The notes: generated from the letters alone by a model not told the origin. Positions 34,056 through 43,561 are shown, numbered from the stretch's first letter. The stretch: 64,000 bases of DNA from an uncultured Collinsella sp. (GCA_902490405.1 CABUDS010000006.1:1-64000), one strand, 5' to 3'. Numbers and translations are program-made.

Positions 34056-35354
34056 CTACTTGCGCAGCGGCTTGGGCAGCGGAATGCCCGCCGCGATGAC
34101 GGCGGCGATGATCATGCAGACGATACCCTTGAGCGGGAAGCACATGAGCAGCAAGCCCACGACCATGACCGGCTGACGCATGACCGCACCCATCGTCGAT
34201 GCCGTGCAGACGGCGACGCAAAAGACCGGATTGGCGCCGGTAAGGATGGCAAGGCCGTAGCCCAGGCTCACGCCCGAAAAGATAACCGGGAAGAAGTGAC
34301 CGCCGCGCCAACCGAGGTTGATGAGGGCGGGCGTCAGCATGGCCTTGACCAGACCGGTCGCGATAAGCACGCCGGCGGGAATGGTCAGATAGGCCTCCAT
34401 GAGCACGTCGGCTTGGGTCTCGCCGGCAAACATAGTGTAGGGCAGGACCGTGCCACAGATGGCGAGCGCCAGACCGGCCAGCATGGCCTTGACGACCGGG
34501 CGCTCCCCTATTGCATGGGACAGTGCCTCGCTTGCATGCTCAGAGACAAAGTACAGCCAACCGCATACGGTGCCGACCAACGCCAGCGGAATGAGCCAGA
34601 CAAGTTCCAGGTTACCCACCTGGGCGGCCTCGAACCTGGGCATGCCCATGCCGCCGCCCATAAGCTGGCCGAGCAGCAGATAGGTGCCCAGACCGCCGGC
34701 AATCGCGATGCCGTAGACCACGGTCTTTTGCGCCTTGGGCAGCTTGATGGTGATCTCATCGGACGCGGAGTCCTCGCCAGCGCCCTGGCCGTCGGCGCTA
34801 CCGGCGAGCGGCGCCACAAAGCCAAACACGGGCGCGGTAAAGAGCGCCGTCAGGGCAGCCTGGGTGCCCAGCAGCGTGAGCTCCCTAAACTCGGCGCCAA
34901 AGCGACGCATGCGGTCGCCGACCCAGCTGCACAGACCCGCGATAACTCCGGTCAGGCCGGCCTCCGGTCCAATACTTCCGCCAAACAGCAGCGGCAGCAA
35001 TGCCGCAAGCGAAAGCTTGCCGAGGTTGTCGTACGGGTAGCGACCGTCTTGTTTAACCTTGGCCATCACCTGGTTGAGGTCATCGGTCTTGGTGCCCGTA
35101 ATCTTTTCGTACAGACCGATCAGCAGGCCGCCCAGCAAGCAGACAAAAAACGGGTACGGCAGAAAACCGAACGGGCCGCTCGCGAGCTCAGGCGAAGCGA
35201 CGCCCAGCGCGTGCGGAATCTCGGTCCATAGATAGTCGACACCGTGCTCCATCGCAAAAAAGAACAGCCAGACCGCGGCGCCTGCGAACGCACCGGTCAC
35301 GGCAACGCTAACTAAAAACAGCGCACGGTTTTTGGGTTTTGCAAGACTATCCAT
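34056..35354 (-). CDS. ClC family chloride channel or transporter
   Basis: A 432-residue membrane protein with the ClC filter segment GGSIGPEAGLTG near residue 124 and the late GWRGGHFFP near residue 345. About ten hydrophobic helices are visible. The usual gating Glu of the GxEGP motif is represented by GPEAG, so transport of Cl-, F- or a proton-coupled anion cannot be settled. A charged loop around residues 200-220 (SADGQGAGEDSASDEITIK) is an insertion. GGAGGTCCCG precedes the ATG. It stands alone. Confidence 0.88.
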   Translation of the reverse strand: MDSLAKPKNRALFLVSVAVTGAFAGAAVWLFFFAMEHGVDYLWTEIPHALGVASPELASGPFGFLPYPFFVCLLGGLLIGLYEKITGTKTDDLNQVMAKVKQDGRYPYDNLGKLSLAALLPLLFGGSIGPEAGLTGVIAGLCSWVGDRMRRFGAEFRELTLLGTQAALTALFTAPVFGFVAPLAGSADGQGAGEDSASDEITIKLPKAQKTVVYGIAIAGGLGTYLLLGQLMGGGMGMPRFEAAQVGNLELVWLIPLALVGTVCGWLYFVSEHASEALSHAIGERPVVKAMLAGLALAICGTVLPYTMFAGETQADVLMEAYLTIPAGVLIATGLVKAMLTPALINLGWRGGHFFPVIFSGVSLGYGLAILTGANPVFCVAVCTASTMGAVMRQPVMVVGLLLMCFPLKGIVCMIIAAVIAAGIPLPKPLRK

Positions 35355-35479
35355 CGGGACCTCCCGTGGTCAAATTCGGCAAAGATACGTTTTATTGTAG
35401 AGCGAGCGTTACCCGAACGAGCCAACCGTCTGCGCCGCAAACGGCACCATTGGGAGTCATAGTGGGGCAGGCTCAAGAC

Positions 35480-36013
35480 TTATCCGTTGATAATCGAGGC
35501 AATCTCGCGCAAATCGTCGGCAAAGTAGATGCCGTGCTGGCGCCTCGGGCTCGAAAGCCCTTTATCAATCATGTGCTCGAGCAACGCCTTAAGATCGTTG
35601 TAGTAGCCCCCAAGGTTGTACAGAATGCACGGCGCATCGAGATGCCCCAACGACACGGCGGACATGACCTCGGCAATCTCCTCGAGCGTACCCGTCCCAC
35701 CGGGAAAGGCGATGAACGCGTCACCGAGCTCAATCATCTTGGCCTTGCGTTCGGCCATGTCACTCGTCACGATGAGGTCGTCGATACCGTCATGTTGAAA
35801 CTCGGCCTCGATAAAAAAGCTCGGTTCAACACCCGTCACGTGTCCACCTGCCTCGAGTACGCTATCGGCGAGCGCACCCATCAGACCCGACTTGGACCCG
35901 CCGTATACCAACGCGTGTCCGTTAGCGCCAATCCAGTCGCCCAGCTCCTGCACCGCGGGCAGAAACGCCGGGTCATTGCCGACGCTGGCACCCAGGTATA
36001 CCGTGATATTCAT
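35480..36013 (-). CDS. LOG family protein (cytokinin riboside phosphoribohydrolase-like)
   Basis: A 177-residue Rossmann-like protein of the TIGR00730 family: YGGSKSGLMGALADSVL near residue 37 and the PGGTGTLEE nucleotide motif near residue 103, with MAERKAKMIELGDAFIAF before it. Family members cleave AMP-type nucleotides to the base and ribose 5-phosphate; older names call them lysine decarboxylases, which is wrong for this motif. The start has GGGGGACT upstream. It lies 36 bp after the potassium channel gene on the same strand. Confidence 0.9.
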   Translation of the reverse strand: MNITVYLGASVGNDPAFLPAVQELGDWIGANGHALVYGGSKSGLMGALADSVLEAGGHVTGVEPSFFIEAEFQHDGIDDLIVTSDMAERKAKMIELGDAFIAFPGGTGTLEEIAEVMSAVSLGHLDAPCILYNLGGYYNDLKALLEHMIDKGLSSPRRQHGIYFADDLREIASIING

Positions 36014-36049
36014 ATTCAGTCCCCCTCGTCGTGACGCGCGGCGCCCGTT

Positions 36050-36475
36050 CTAGCGTTGGCGTCGGCGATATTCGCGCACACGGCGCGATAGGTCGGCAAG
36101 CTCGTCACGATCGAGCTCTTCCAAATGCTCCAGATCATCCATAAAGCGCGCCATGGTGTCCTTTTGGCGCATCTTGATGAGCGTGTTGCAGTAGTTCACC
36201 GCCACGCCCGTGAGCATGGCGATGTAGAAGATGCTGATGACGCTCAAAACGACGGTGATAGCGCGGGCAACCGGCGTCTCGGCCGGGATATCACCGAAGC
36301 CGATCGTCGATACGGTCTCAAAGCTAAACCAGAGGCCGTCGCCAAACGTAAGGGTCGTGGGCTCGGACAGCCAGACGGCCGTCGAGCACAGCAGATAGAA
36401 GACGAGAAACAGGCCCGTGATGCGCGCAAAGCCAGCCTGGCGCAACACGTCGGCAAGCGTCCTCAACTTGTTCAT
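36050..36475 (-). CDS. Two-helix potassium channel
   Basis: A 141-residue Kch-type channel subunit: helix ITGLFLVFYLLCSTAVWL, pore loop with selectivity filter TVSTIGFGD near residue 57, helix AITVVLSVISIFYIAMLTGV, then a charged cytosolic tail with ELDRDELADLSRRVREYRRR. Four subunits would form a K+ pore. No regulatory RCK domain is fused. AAGGGGTCGCG lies before ATG 36475; a longer reading would add 26 unrelated residues. Confidence 0.92.
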   Translation of the reverse strand: MNKLRTLADVLRQAGFARITGLFLVFYLLCSTAVWLSEPTTLTFGDGLWFSFETVSTIGFGDIPAETPVARAITVVLSVISIFYIAMLTGVAVNYCNTLIKMRQKDTMARFMDDLEHLEELDRDELADLSRRVREYRRRQR

Positions 36476-36547
36476 CGCGACCCCTTTTCCCAGACGCCCA
36501 ATCACATTCGCTCGGTATTGTCCCACGCCTCCCCCGCAAACGGAACT

Positions 36548-36601
36548 AGTCATTGGGGACGTTCTTAAACGACTAGTCAGTTAAGAACGTCCCCAATGAC
36601 T
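36548..36601. repeat. Family C palindrome, copy 1
   Basis: A perfect 21-bp inverted repeat: the left arm starts AGTCATTGGGGACGTTCTTA at 36548 and the right arm ends AAGAACGTCCCCAATGACT at 36601, with a 12-nt loop. It lies in the divergent promoter gap of the channel gene and the hybrid kinase gene. A decayed copy is at 43562-43613. Confidence 0.9.
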
Positions 36602-36688
36602 ACCTAACCGTTTAGCGGTGCGGCGGCTGAATGGGCAGGCTGAGCTGGTATCCTTATGCGAAACTGTCTCAACTCGATAGGATTTCAT

Positions 36689-39493
36689 GTGAAACCTTCC
36701 GCCGTCCTTCGCTTGGCTCTATATCGCACCCTGGCCGTCGCGCTTGCCGCGCTCGCCATACTGAGCGCCGTCATGCCCGCCCCCGCCTTTGCCGCCGACT
36801 CCGACCAGCAGGTCAAGACGGTCCGCGTTGGCTGGCTCGTCAACAACAAAGGCTTCCAGGAAGGCATGCCGGGCGAGCGACTCTCGGGGTGGGGCTACGA
36901 GTACCTCCAGACCCTCTCGTATTACACAAAGGGCTGGCAATACGAATACGTTAGCGGCACCTTCTCCGAGCTTATGGACATGCTCGAAGCAGGCGAAATC
37001 GACCTCATGCCCAACATCTCGTATTCGGCAGAACGCGAGCAGAAGCTGCTCTTTTCCTCGAACCCCGAGGGCACCGAGCGCTACTACATCTACGCCAGGC
37101 CCGACCGCGACGACCTGGCCAAGGGTGACCCCCAGGCGCTCCAAGGCCTCACCATCGGCTGCAACTCTGGCGTTATGCAAACTATCGTCGGCCAGCAGTG
37201 GCTCGCCGACGAAGGCGTTACCTGCACCTATAAAGAAATCGACACCGGCAGTGCCCTCTTTGAGGCGCTTGCAGACGGCGAGGTCGACGCCGTCATCATG
37301 AACGACACCATTTCGTCGCCCGATGCGTCACCCATGTTCTACGTAGGCTCGAGCGACTACTATTTTGCCGTTCCCAAAAGCCGCCCTGATCTGATGAACG
37401 ACATCAACGCCGCCATGACGACCATCGCCCGCGATAACCCGCGCTATAACGAGGAAGTCAAATCGAGTTACTCGACCCAAAACAGTGGCTCGTCATCGCT
37501 CACCGGCCCCGAGACCACCTGGCTCAAAGAAAACGGCAATACCATCACGATCGGCTATCTTAAAAACCAACTTCCCTACTGTACGCAAAATGACGACGGC
37601 GAGATGGAAGGGTCGCTCGCCTCGCTTGCAACGACGTTGCACGACAAGTTTGGCATTACGGTCAAAACAATCGCACTCTCGAGCAACAAACAAATGATCA
37701 AAGCCCTTTCCAACGGGACCATCGATGTCGCCCTGCCGTTGTTTCGCGACTACTGGCTCGCCGAGCAGACAGGGGTCATCCAGTCAAACTCGATGGAAAC
37801 GGTTTCGCTGACCGCCATTCACAGTGGCAAAAACCTGAACAGCGACCTTAAGAACATCGCTTGTACAAAGAGCACAATCGTTAACCGTTTTGAGCTCGAA
37901 AGTCTCTTTCCGAACGCAACGGTAACCGAGTATTCGAATGACGGCGAGGTGCTCAAAGCCCTCGATGAGGGGAAGGCACGTTGCATCATTGTCCCCAGCA
38001 CGCGCCTGGAAACTCTCCGCGACATCTACGACATCGAGGATTTCGAAACACAGGAACTCACCAACACGGCACAACTATCGTGTTTAATTTCGCGCGGCAA
38101 GCCCGAGCTGCTGGGAATCATCAATAAGGGCATCGTCAATGCAGGTGAATCGCTCTCTGCAAACAGCTATTTCCCCACATCGTACTCGGCGCAAGAATCG
38201 GATGCGTTCCGACTTCTCTACCGCAACCGCATCGTCATTGCGGCAGTCGTCATCTGCATTTTGCTCACCGGCATCGTCATCCTTGTCTGGTCGCTTTACC
38301 GCGCACAGGAGGAACGGCAGAAAGCCGATGCCGCCAACGCCGCCAAAACCGCTTTCCTCACGCGCATGAGCCACGACATCCGCACGCCGCTCAACGGCAT
38401 CCTGGGCCTTATCGAAATTGAGGAATTGAGAGAAGGCGACATGCAGGTCGCCCGCGAAAGCCGCGCCAAGGCGCGCGTTGCCGCCAATCACCTGCTGTCA
38501 CTGATTAACGACATCCTCGAGATGGGCAGGATCGAGGAGCGCAAAGTGACGCTCGAGCACGAATCATTCAACCTTAAAGAGCTGTGCGACAATGCGCTCG
38601 TACTGTGCAAGCTCCGCGCATCGGACCGCGGCATAACCATGCTCGACACCAGCGAGCCCTACGCTGTCGACCAATATATGATCGGCAGCCCCACCCATAT
38701 TCGGCAGATCCTTGTCAACCTGCTCGACAACAGCATCAAGTACAACAAGCACGGAGGCACCGTCACGTTCTCATCGACCATCAAGCCGGTCGACGACGAG
38801 CACGCCGTGTTTTGCTTTAGCGTCTCGGACACCGGCATCGGCATGTCGCCCGAGTTTCTAAAGCACATCTACGAACCGTTTGCCCAAGAGGGCAACGATG
38901 CCCGCAGTAAATTTCAGGGAACTGGCATGGGCATGCCGATCGTCAAATCGCTCATAGACATGATGGGCGGCACGATTGAGATTTCGAGCGAGGTCGGCAT
39001 GGGAAGTACGTTCAACGTCCAGATTCCGCTCGATATCGACAAGAACCCTCAGGCAAGAGAAGGTGCGGACGAGCAGGCGATCAGCTGCTCGCTTGCCGGC
39101 ATGAACGTTCTTTTGGCCGAAGACAACGAGCTCAATGCCGAAATTGCCCAGGCCCTGCTCGAAAGCGAAGGCATCGTCGTAACTCGCGCCGCCGACGGCA
39201 AAGAAGCGGTCGAACTATACACTAGTCGTCCCGCCGGCAGCTTCGATGCGATCCTGATGGACATCATGATGCCGGGTATGGATGGCTACGAGGCAACTCG
39301 CGCGATTCGTCTGAGCGAGAAGGCCGATGCAGCCGACATCCCCATCATCGCGCTCACCGCCAATGCCTTTGCCGAGGACGCCAAGGCGGCACACGATGCC
39401 GGCATGAACGCCCATCTGCCCAAACCGCTCGACTTTAACAAGCTCAAAAACATCCTCGCCTGTATCAAGAAATACGGATCCGTTTCGCTATAG
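36689..39493 (+). CDS. BvgS-like hybrid histidine kinase with two solute-binding domains
   Basis: About 934 residues. A signal or anchor helix (LYRTLAVALAALAILSAVMP) is followed by two extracytoplasmic SBP_bac_3 domains (about 40-250 and 280-490), a membrane helix (RIVIAAVVICILLTGIVILVW), a HisKA domain with MSHDIRTPLNGILG (phospho-His), an HATPase domain with NLLDNSIKY, DTGIGM and GTGMGMPIVKSLI, and a receiver domain with LLAEDNELN and the phospho-Asp in AILMDIMMPGMDG. It should sense a small ligand outside the cell and act through a partner not encoded nearby. GTG 36689 follows AGGA; ATG 36656 would add 11 residues. Confidence 0.92.
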   Translation: MKPSAVLRLALYRTLAVALAALAILSAVMPAPAFAADSDQQVKTVRVGWLVNNKGFQEGMPGERLSGWGYEYLQTLSYYTKGWQYEYVSGTFSELMDMLEAGEIDLMPNISYSAEREQKLLFSSNPEGTERYYIYARPDRDDLAKGDPQALQGLTIGCNSGVMQTIVGQQWLADEGVTCTYKEIDTGSALFEALADGEVDAVIMNDTISSPDASPMFYVGSSDYYFAVPKSRPDLMNDINAAMTTIARDNPRYNEEVKSSYSTQNSGSSSLTGPETTWLKENGNTITIGYLKNQLPYCTQNDDGEMEGSLASLATTLHDKFGITVKTIALSSNKQMIKALSNGTIDVALPLFRDYWLAEQTGVIQSNSMETVSLTAIHSGKNLNSDLKNIACTKSTIVNRFELESLFPNATVTEYSNDGEVLKALDEGKARCIIVPSTRLETLRDIYDIEDFETQELTNTAQLSCLISRGKPELLGIINKGIVNAGESLSANSYFPTSYSAQESDAFRLLYRNRIVIAAVVICILLTGIVILVWSLYRAQEERQKADAANAAKTAFLTRMSHDIRTPLNGILGLIEIEELREGDMQVARESRAKARVAANHLLSLINDILEMGRIEERKVTLEHESFNLKELCDNALVLCKLRASDRGITMLDTSEPYAVDQYMIGSPTHIRQILVNLLDNSIKYNKHGGTVTFSSTIKPVDDEHAVFCFSVSDTGIGMSPEFLKHIYEPFAQEGNDARSKFQGTGMGMPIVKSLIDMMGGTIEISSEVGMGSTFNVQIPLDIDKNPQAREGADEQAISCSLAGMNVLLAEDNELNAEIAQALLESEGIVVTRAADGKEAVELYTSRPAGSFDAILMDIMMPGMDGYEATRAIRLSEKADAADIPIIALTANAFAEDAKAAHDAGMNAHLPKPLDFNKLKNILACIKKYGSVSL

Positions 39494-39535
39494 TTTGTGC
39501 TCAACCACCATGCACAGCCAGAAAGGAAGCCAACG

Positions 39536-40015
39536 ATGTTTAGGCCCTTACGTCGAAAGAAACGCGCCATCACTGACGAGGAAGCGCGCGAGTTGCTCGC
39601 CACCTGTAAGCGCGGCGTCTTTGCCGTCAACGGCGATGATGGCTACCCCTATGCCATTCCCGTCAACTACTTCTTTGACGCCGAGCACGACAAGATTTAT
39701 TTCCATGGCGCCAAGGCCGGCCACAAGGTCGATTCGCTCAGGCGTGACGATAAAGTCTGCTTTACCGTTTACGGCAACGAGTGGTACAAGGACGGCGACT
39801 GGGCTCCTTACGTCATGAGCACCGTGGTCTTTGGCCGTTGCCGCCTGGTAGATGAAGCGCCTGCGTTTATCGAGGACAAAGTCCGTCAGCTCGCGCTTAA
39901 GTACTACCCTTCTGCCGAAGAAGTCGAGGAAGAAATCGCCAAAGACATCAAGGGCGTCCAACTCTACGAGATTTCGATTGAGCATCTTTGCGGCAAGCAG
40001 ATTCACGAAAAGTAG
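39536..40015 (+). CDS. Pyridoxamine 5'-phosphate oxidase-like (NimA-type) flavoprotein
   Basis: A 159-residue split-barrel flavin-binding protein: RAITDEEARELLATCKRGVFAVNGDDGYPYAIPVNYFFD at the N-terminal, then KIYFHGAKAGHKVDSL and VCFTVYG. This is the arrangement of the NimA/PPOX subgroup, in which some members reduce 5-nitroimidazoles. The C-terminal AEEVEEEIAKDIKGVQLYEI caps the barrel. GAAAGGAAG lies before the ATG. It follows the hybrid kinase by 42 bp on the same strand. The natural substrate is unknown and drug resistance is not shown. Confidence 0.88.
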   Translation: MFRPLRRKKRAITDEEARELLATCKRGVFAVNGDDGYPYAIPVNYFFDAEHDKIYFHGAKAGHKVDSLRRDDKVCFTVYGNEWYKDGDWAPYVMSTVVFGRCRLVDEAPAFIEDKVRQLALKYYPSAEEVEEEIAKDIKGVQLYEISIEHLCGKQIHEK

Positions 40016-40047
40016 CGAATGCGAAAAACGCGCTCGCTACCCTCTGC

Positions 40048-40090
40048 GCCCCATGTGCCCACGCATTTTGACGGCGTGGGCACATGGGGC
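40048..40090. terminator. Terminator between the PPOX and MalY/PatB genes
   Basis: A perfect 17-bp stem, GCCCCATGTGCCCACGC at 40048-40064 and its complement at 40074-40090, separates two convergent genes. T-tracts are absent, but the stem is strong. Confidence 0.7.
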
Positions 40091-40111
40091 AGCACTCGAA
40101 TCGAGCGCCCC

Positions 40112-41323
40112 CTATACCCCAAAAACGTAGCGGTCCAGGCGCTCACACGCCTCCTTTACCCGCGAAAGCGGCAGTGCCAGATTCACGCGGATGTGACAAG
40201 GCCCGTGGAACGGACGGCCATCCTGATACCCCACGCCCACGCGCGCCCCCTCGTCAAGCAGCCACTGAATATCGCGGCCATGCTCGCGACACCACTCGGT
40301 GCAGTCCAGAAACACCATGTACGTGCCCTGCGGACGCGAATAGGACACGCCCTCAAAATGCTCGTCAACGTAATTGCAAAAGTAGTCAACGTTGGCATCG
40401 ATGACCTCATTGAGCTCATCGAGCCACTCGTAGCCTTGCGGCTGGTAGGCACCGATAAGCGCATGCATGGAGAGGACGTTCATCTCGTTGTAGTGAGTCT
40501 TGTTGGACACGGCGCACACGCGGTCGCGCAGCGTCTCGTTATAGATGATGTGGTAGCTGCCGACCAGGCCCGCCAGGTTAAACGTCTTGCTGGGCGCATA
40601 GAGGGCAACCGTGCGCATGCGGGCATCCTCGCTCACCGACTGCGTCGGGATATGCTTGTGACCCGGCAGGATGATATCGGACCAAATCTCATCCGAGATC
40701 ACCACGCAATCGTGCTGGCGATAGATATCCATGGCGCGCTCGATCTCGTCGCGCTCCCATACGCGGCCGCAGGGATTGTGCGGCGAGCAGAACACGGCGG
40801 CATGGATGTGGTTTTGGGCGAGCTTGCGCTCCATGTCCTCAAAATCCATGCGCCACACGCCCTGATCGTCGAGCTTAAGCGGGCTGTGGACAATGCGATA
40901 GCCCGCGGCTTCGATAGACTTGGTAAAGCCGATGTAGGTGGGACTGTGGACCAGTACCGCATCGCCCGGCTGGACATATGCGCGCAGCGTCGACACGACA
41001 CCGCCCAGCACGCCGTTTTCGTAGCCGATATGCTCCGGCGCCAAGCCCTCAACGCCGTTGCGACGGCTTTGCCATTCGATGATGCGGTCGAAGTACTCGT
41101 CACGCGGATTGAAATAGCCAAACATGGGATGCTGGGCGCGCTGAATGATGTGTTCCTGAACCGTGGGCACCGTGGCAAAATTCATATCCGCCACCCACAT
41201 GGGGATGAGGTCGAAGCCCTCGTCGGGTGCGTTCGGAGCCATGTCGGGAATTTCTCCCCAGGAGTCAACGGCGATGGCGTCCATACCGTGGCGGTCGATA
41301 AGCGAGGTAAAGTCGTATTTCAT
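40112..41323 (-). CDS. MalY/PatB-type aminotransferase (C-S lyase)
   Basis: A 403-residue PLP enzyme of fold type I. DLIPMWVADMNFATVPTVQE at about residue 38 and FGYFNPRDEYFDRI match the MalY/PatB group, which cleaves cystathionine or cysteine conjugates. CSPHNPCGRVW near residue 183 and ISDEIWSDI bind the pyridine ring; the PLP lysine is in YAPSKTFNLAG near residue 245; the carboxylate Arg is in CHIRVNLALP near residue 378. The start is near AGCTCAGC (weak site). It probably acts in sulfur amino acid turnover. Confidence 0.9.
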   Translation of the reverse strand: MKYDFTSLIDRHGMDAIAVDSWGEIPDMAPNAPDEGFDLIPMWVADMNFATVPTVQEHIIQRAQHPMFGYFNPRDEYFDRIIEWQSRRNGVEGLAPEHIGYENGVLGGVVSTLRAYVQPGDAVLVHSPTYIGFTKSIEAAGYRIVHSPLKLDDQGVWRMDFEDMERKLAQNHIHAAVFCSPHNPCGRVWERDEIERAMDIYRQHDCVVISDEIWSDIILPGHKHIPTQSVSEDARMRTVALYAPSKTFNLAGLVGSYHIIYNETLRDRVCAVSNKTHYNEMNVLSMHALIGAYQPQGYEWLDELNEVIDANVDYFCNYVDEHFEGVSYSRPQGTYMVFLDCTEWCREHGRDIQWLLDEGARVGVGYQDGRPFHGPCHIRVNLALPLSRVKEACERLDRYVFGV

Positions 41324-41435
41324 GCTGAGCTCCCGTGCAAAGCGGATTGTTTCGGTAGGCGTTATTGTCCACCAGCGTGGGCGGTTTTGGAGCGGAGTTT
41401 GGCGCTTAATTTGACGGGTGCGGACGAATGGCTGG

Positions 41436-42182
41436 TTAGTCTCGCGCGTCGTTGATGGCGGTTATCGTCAACCTGGTTCCGTCGACCGTAAACGATATGT
41501 CAAGCCCAGCGTAAGCCAAATGGTAAACGCGGTTTGGCTCGTGTTTGCTGCCCGCACGGCGCGGATCTTGGCGGAGCACCTCGATCAAGCCGGGGAGCTT
41601 TGTGTCCGGGACCATGTCCCGCAGCGCTTGCGGGAGCTCGACATCGAGCTCTTGCCATGGCGCGTCCTCAATCCAGCCGCCCGTCGCATCCGGGTGACAG
41701 TCCGCAAACGGAATGTAAGGCTTAATGTCGTAGATGGGCGTACCGTCGCGCAGGTCGGCCCCCAGCACATGGATGATGGGACCATCGTCGGTGAGCTCGA
41801 CACGATCAAGCTTGACGCAGGTGAGCCCGATGGGATTAGGGCGAAACGGACTGCGCGTGGCAAACACGCCCACGCGTTCGGCTCCACCCAGACGCGGTGG
41901 GCGCACGGTTTTCGACCATTTTGCGTTGGTGCCGGACCTGTCCTGCGTTTTGGCATCGGCGGCTATGTCCTTAGCCGTGCCGCCGGGCGTTCCGTTTTCG
42001 AAGCGCCAGAGCAGCCATAGGTGAGAGAAGGAGTCCAGACCCTCAACTGCAGCGTTGGAGGCAAATTCCGGCTCAAAGACGATGCGTCCCTGCAGATGGG
42101 GCGCCAAAAAGCTGTTGCGTGGGATGCCGAACTTCTGCGGCAGGTCGGTATGTATGTGTGCAATAGGTTCCATGCCGGTCAT
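41436..42182 (-). CDS. trmO: tRNA (t6A37)-N6-methyltransferase TrmO
   Basis: A 248-residue protein of the TsaA/YaeB/TrmO family: beta-barrel methyltransferase with PIAHIHTDLPQKFGIPRN at the N-terminus, LDSFSHLWLLWRF, and the SAM-site signature GVFATRSPFRPNPIGLTCVKL near residue 105, followed by GADLRDGTPIYDIKPYIPFADC. It methylates t6A in tRNAThr. The start has no clear ribosome binding site; ATG 42182 or ATG 42173 could serve. Divergent from the TipAS-domain regulator gene. Confidence 0.92.
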   Translation of the reverse strand: MTGMEPIAHIHTDLPQKFGIPRNSFLAPHLQGRIVFEPEFASNAAVEGLDSFSHLWLLWRFENGTPGGTAKDIAADAKTQDRSGTNAKWSKTVRPPRLGGAERVGVFATRSPFRPNPIGLTCVKLDRVELTDDGPIIHVLGADLRDGTPIYDIKPYIPFADCHPDATGGWIEDAPWQELDVELPQALRDMVPDTKLPGLIEVLRQDPRRAGSKHEPNRVYHLAYAGLDISFTVDGTRLTITAINDARD

Positions 42183-42313
42183 TGTACGGCATGGAGGCGT
42201 GGGGTGTTGCGCGCAATTCTTCGCCGCGGTCCCCGTCGTGCAACCAACGGTTGCTTGGAAGGGTGCCGGCCGCCGCGTATGCTTAAAGCAACAAACAGCA
42301 GAAAGGAGCCGTC

Positions 42314-43141
42314 ATGGCCTTTGCAGAAAAGCTCATCGCCATCCGCCGCGACAACAATCTCACCCAAGAGCAACTCGCCGCCAAGCTCTTCGTCACACGC
42401 CAAGCCGTCAGCCGTTGGGAACGCGGCGAAGTCACGCCGGGCATCGACATGATGAAGCTCATTGCCGCCATAACCGGAGAACCGCTGTCCCACCTGCTCG
42501 AAATGCCCGAGCACTATTGCCAGAGCTGCGGCATGATACTCACGCCCGACGACTGCGGCACCGATGCTCACGGCGCAACGACCGACCATTACTGCAAGTG
42601 GTGCTACGACCACGGCAAGTACACCTACGAGACCACGATGGAGGCCATGATTGAGGATTGCGCCCCGCGCCTGGCACAAAACACCGGTATGTCGCTCGAC
42701 GAAGCCGTCTCTCTCATGGGCGCCGTGCTGCCGCAATTGGAGCGCTGGCGCACCGTGCAGGAAAACGAGGAGCGCTACGGTGCCGAGGCGCGGGCGCGCT
42801 ATGGCGACGAGGCCGTCGATGCAGCAAACGAGGCACTGCTGGACATGGACCCCGAGACATGGAACGACATGAAGGAACTTGAACGCGCTATTCTGGGCCA
42901 GCTCTCGATCGCCATGGGCGACGGCGAACCGGATGGAAGCGAGGCGCGCAAGCTTGTCGCAATGCACCGTCGATGGATTGGCCTTAACTGGGGACACGAA
43001 CCCCCAGACGAAGCATACCTGGGCCTCGCCCACGGCTATCTTGCCGATCAGCGCTTTGTTGACTACTACGACAAGCCCTGCGGCACCGGAGCTACGGTGT
43101 TTCTGGTACAGGCCATCGAGTCGTCGCTGGCCCGCGCATAG
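42314..43141 (+). CDS. XRE helix-turn-helix, zinc ribbon and TipAS domain fusion
   Basis: A 275-residue three-part protein. Residues 1-60 are an XRE helix-turn-helix (NLTQEQLAAKLFVTRQAVSR, WERGEVTPG). Residues 70-105 are a zinc ribbon with YCQSCGMIL and HYCKWCYDHGKY. Residues 140-275 match the TipAS antibiotic-recognition fold: RYGDEAVDAAN, EARKLVAMHRRWI, DEAYLGLAHGYLADQRFVDYYDK and GATVFLVQAI. In TipA the same fold traps thiopeptides and is fused to a MerR head instead. AAAGGAG precedes the ATG. The effector and target genes are unknown; the glutaredoxin gene follows 52 bp downstream. Confidence 0.85.
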   Translation: MAFAEKLIAIRRDNNLTQEQLAAKLFVTRQAVSRWERGEVTPGIDMMKLIAAITGEPLSHLLEMPEHYCQSCGMILTPDDCGTDAHGATTDHYCKWCYDHGKYTYETTMEAMIEDCAPRLAQNTGMSLDEAVSLMGAVLPQLERWRTVQENEERYGAEARARYGDEAVDAANEALLDMDPETWNDMKELERAILGQLSIAMGDGEPDGSEARKLVAMHRRWIGLNWGHEPPDEAYLGLAHGYLADQRFVDYYDKPCGTGATVFLVQAIESSLARA

Positions 43142-43193
43142 ATTGCGGCGGCTTTGGGTATTTCAATCAAAACCGCAACCGATTGGAGACACC

Positions 43194-43439
43194 ATGGCTA
43201 CTGATCATGAACTCGCGCTCTACGTTATGACTGGCTGCCCGTATTGCATAAAGGTCAAGCGCTTTTTGGCCGATAACGGCGTGACCATCCCTGAGCGCAA
43301 CATCTCGATCGACTCCGATGCCGAGCAGACGCTCATCGCCGTCGGCGGAAAACGCCAGGTTCCCTGCCTGTTCATCGACGGCAAGCCACTCTACGAATCG
43401 AGCGACATCATCGCGTGGGTGCAGAAGAACCTGCTCTAG
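43194..43439 (+). CDS. Glutaredoxin
   Basis: An 81-residue glutaredoxin with active site TGCPYCIKVKRFL at residues 12-24, the TVP-like loop QVPCLFIDG and the C-terminal SSDIIAWVQKNLL helix. It reduces disulfides or glutathione-like mixed disulfides in the cytosol. TTGGAGAC is its ribosome binding site. It follows the TipAS-domain regulator gene by 52 bp and could be in the same transcript. Confidence 0.92.
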   Translation: MATDHELALYVMTGCPYCIKVKRFLADNGVTIPERNISIDSDAEQTLIAVGGKRQVPCLFIDGKPLYESSDIIAWVQKNLL

Positions 43440-43561
43440 CACGCGCACTGCGGCCAGTTCGCGCCAACCGAGCCGAACCCATACGAACCAAACATGTACG
43501 CCAGCATCCAAAGTCGACATTTTCCGACATCTTTGGATGCTGACGTACAGCTTTTCAATTT

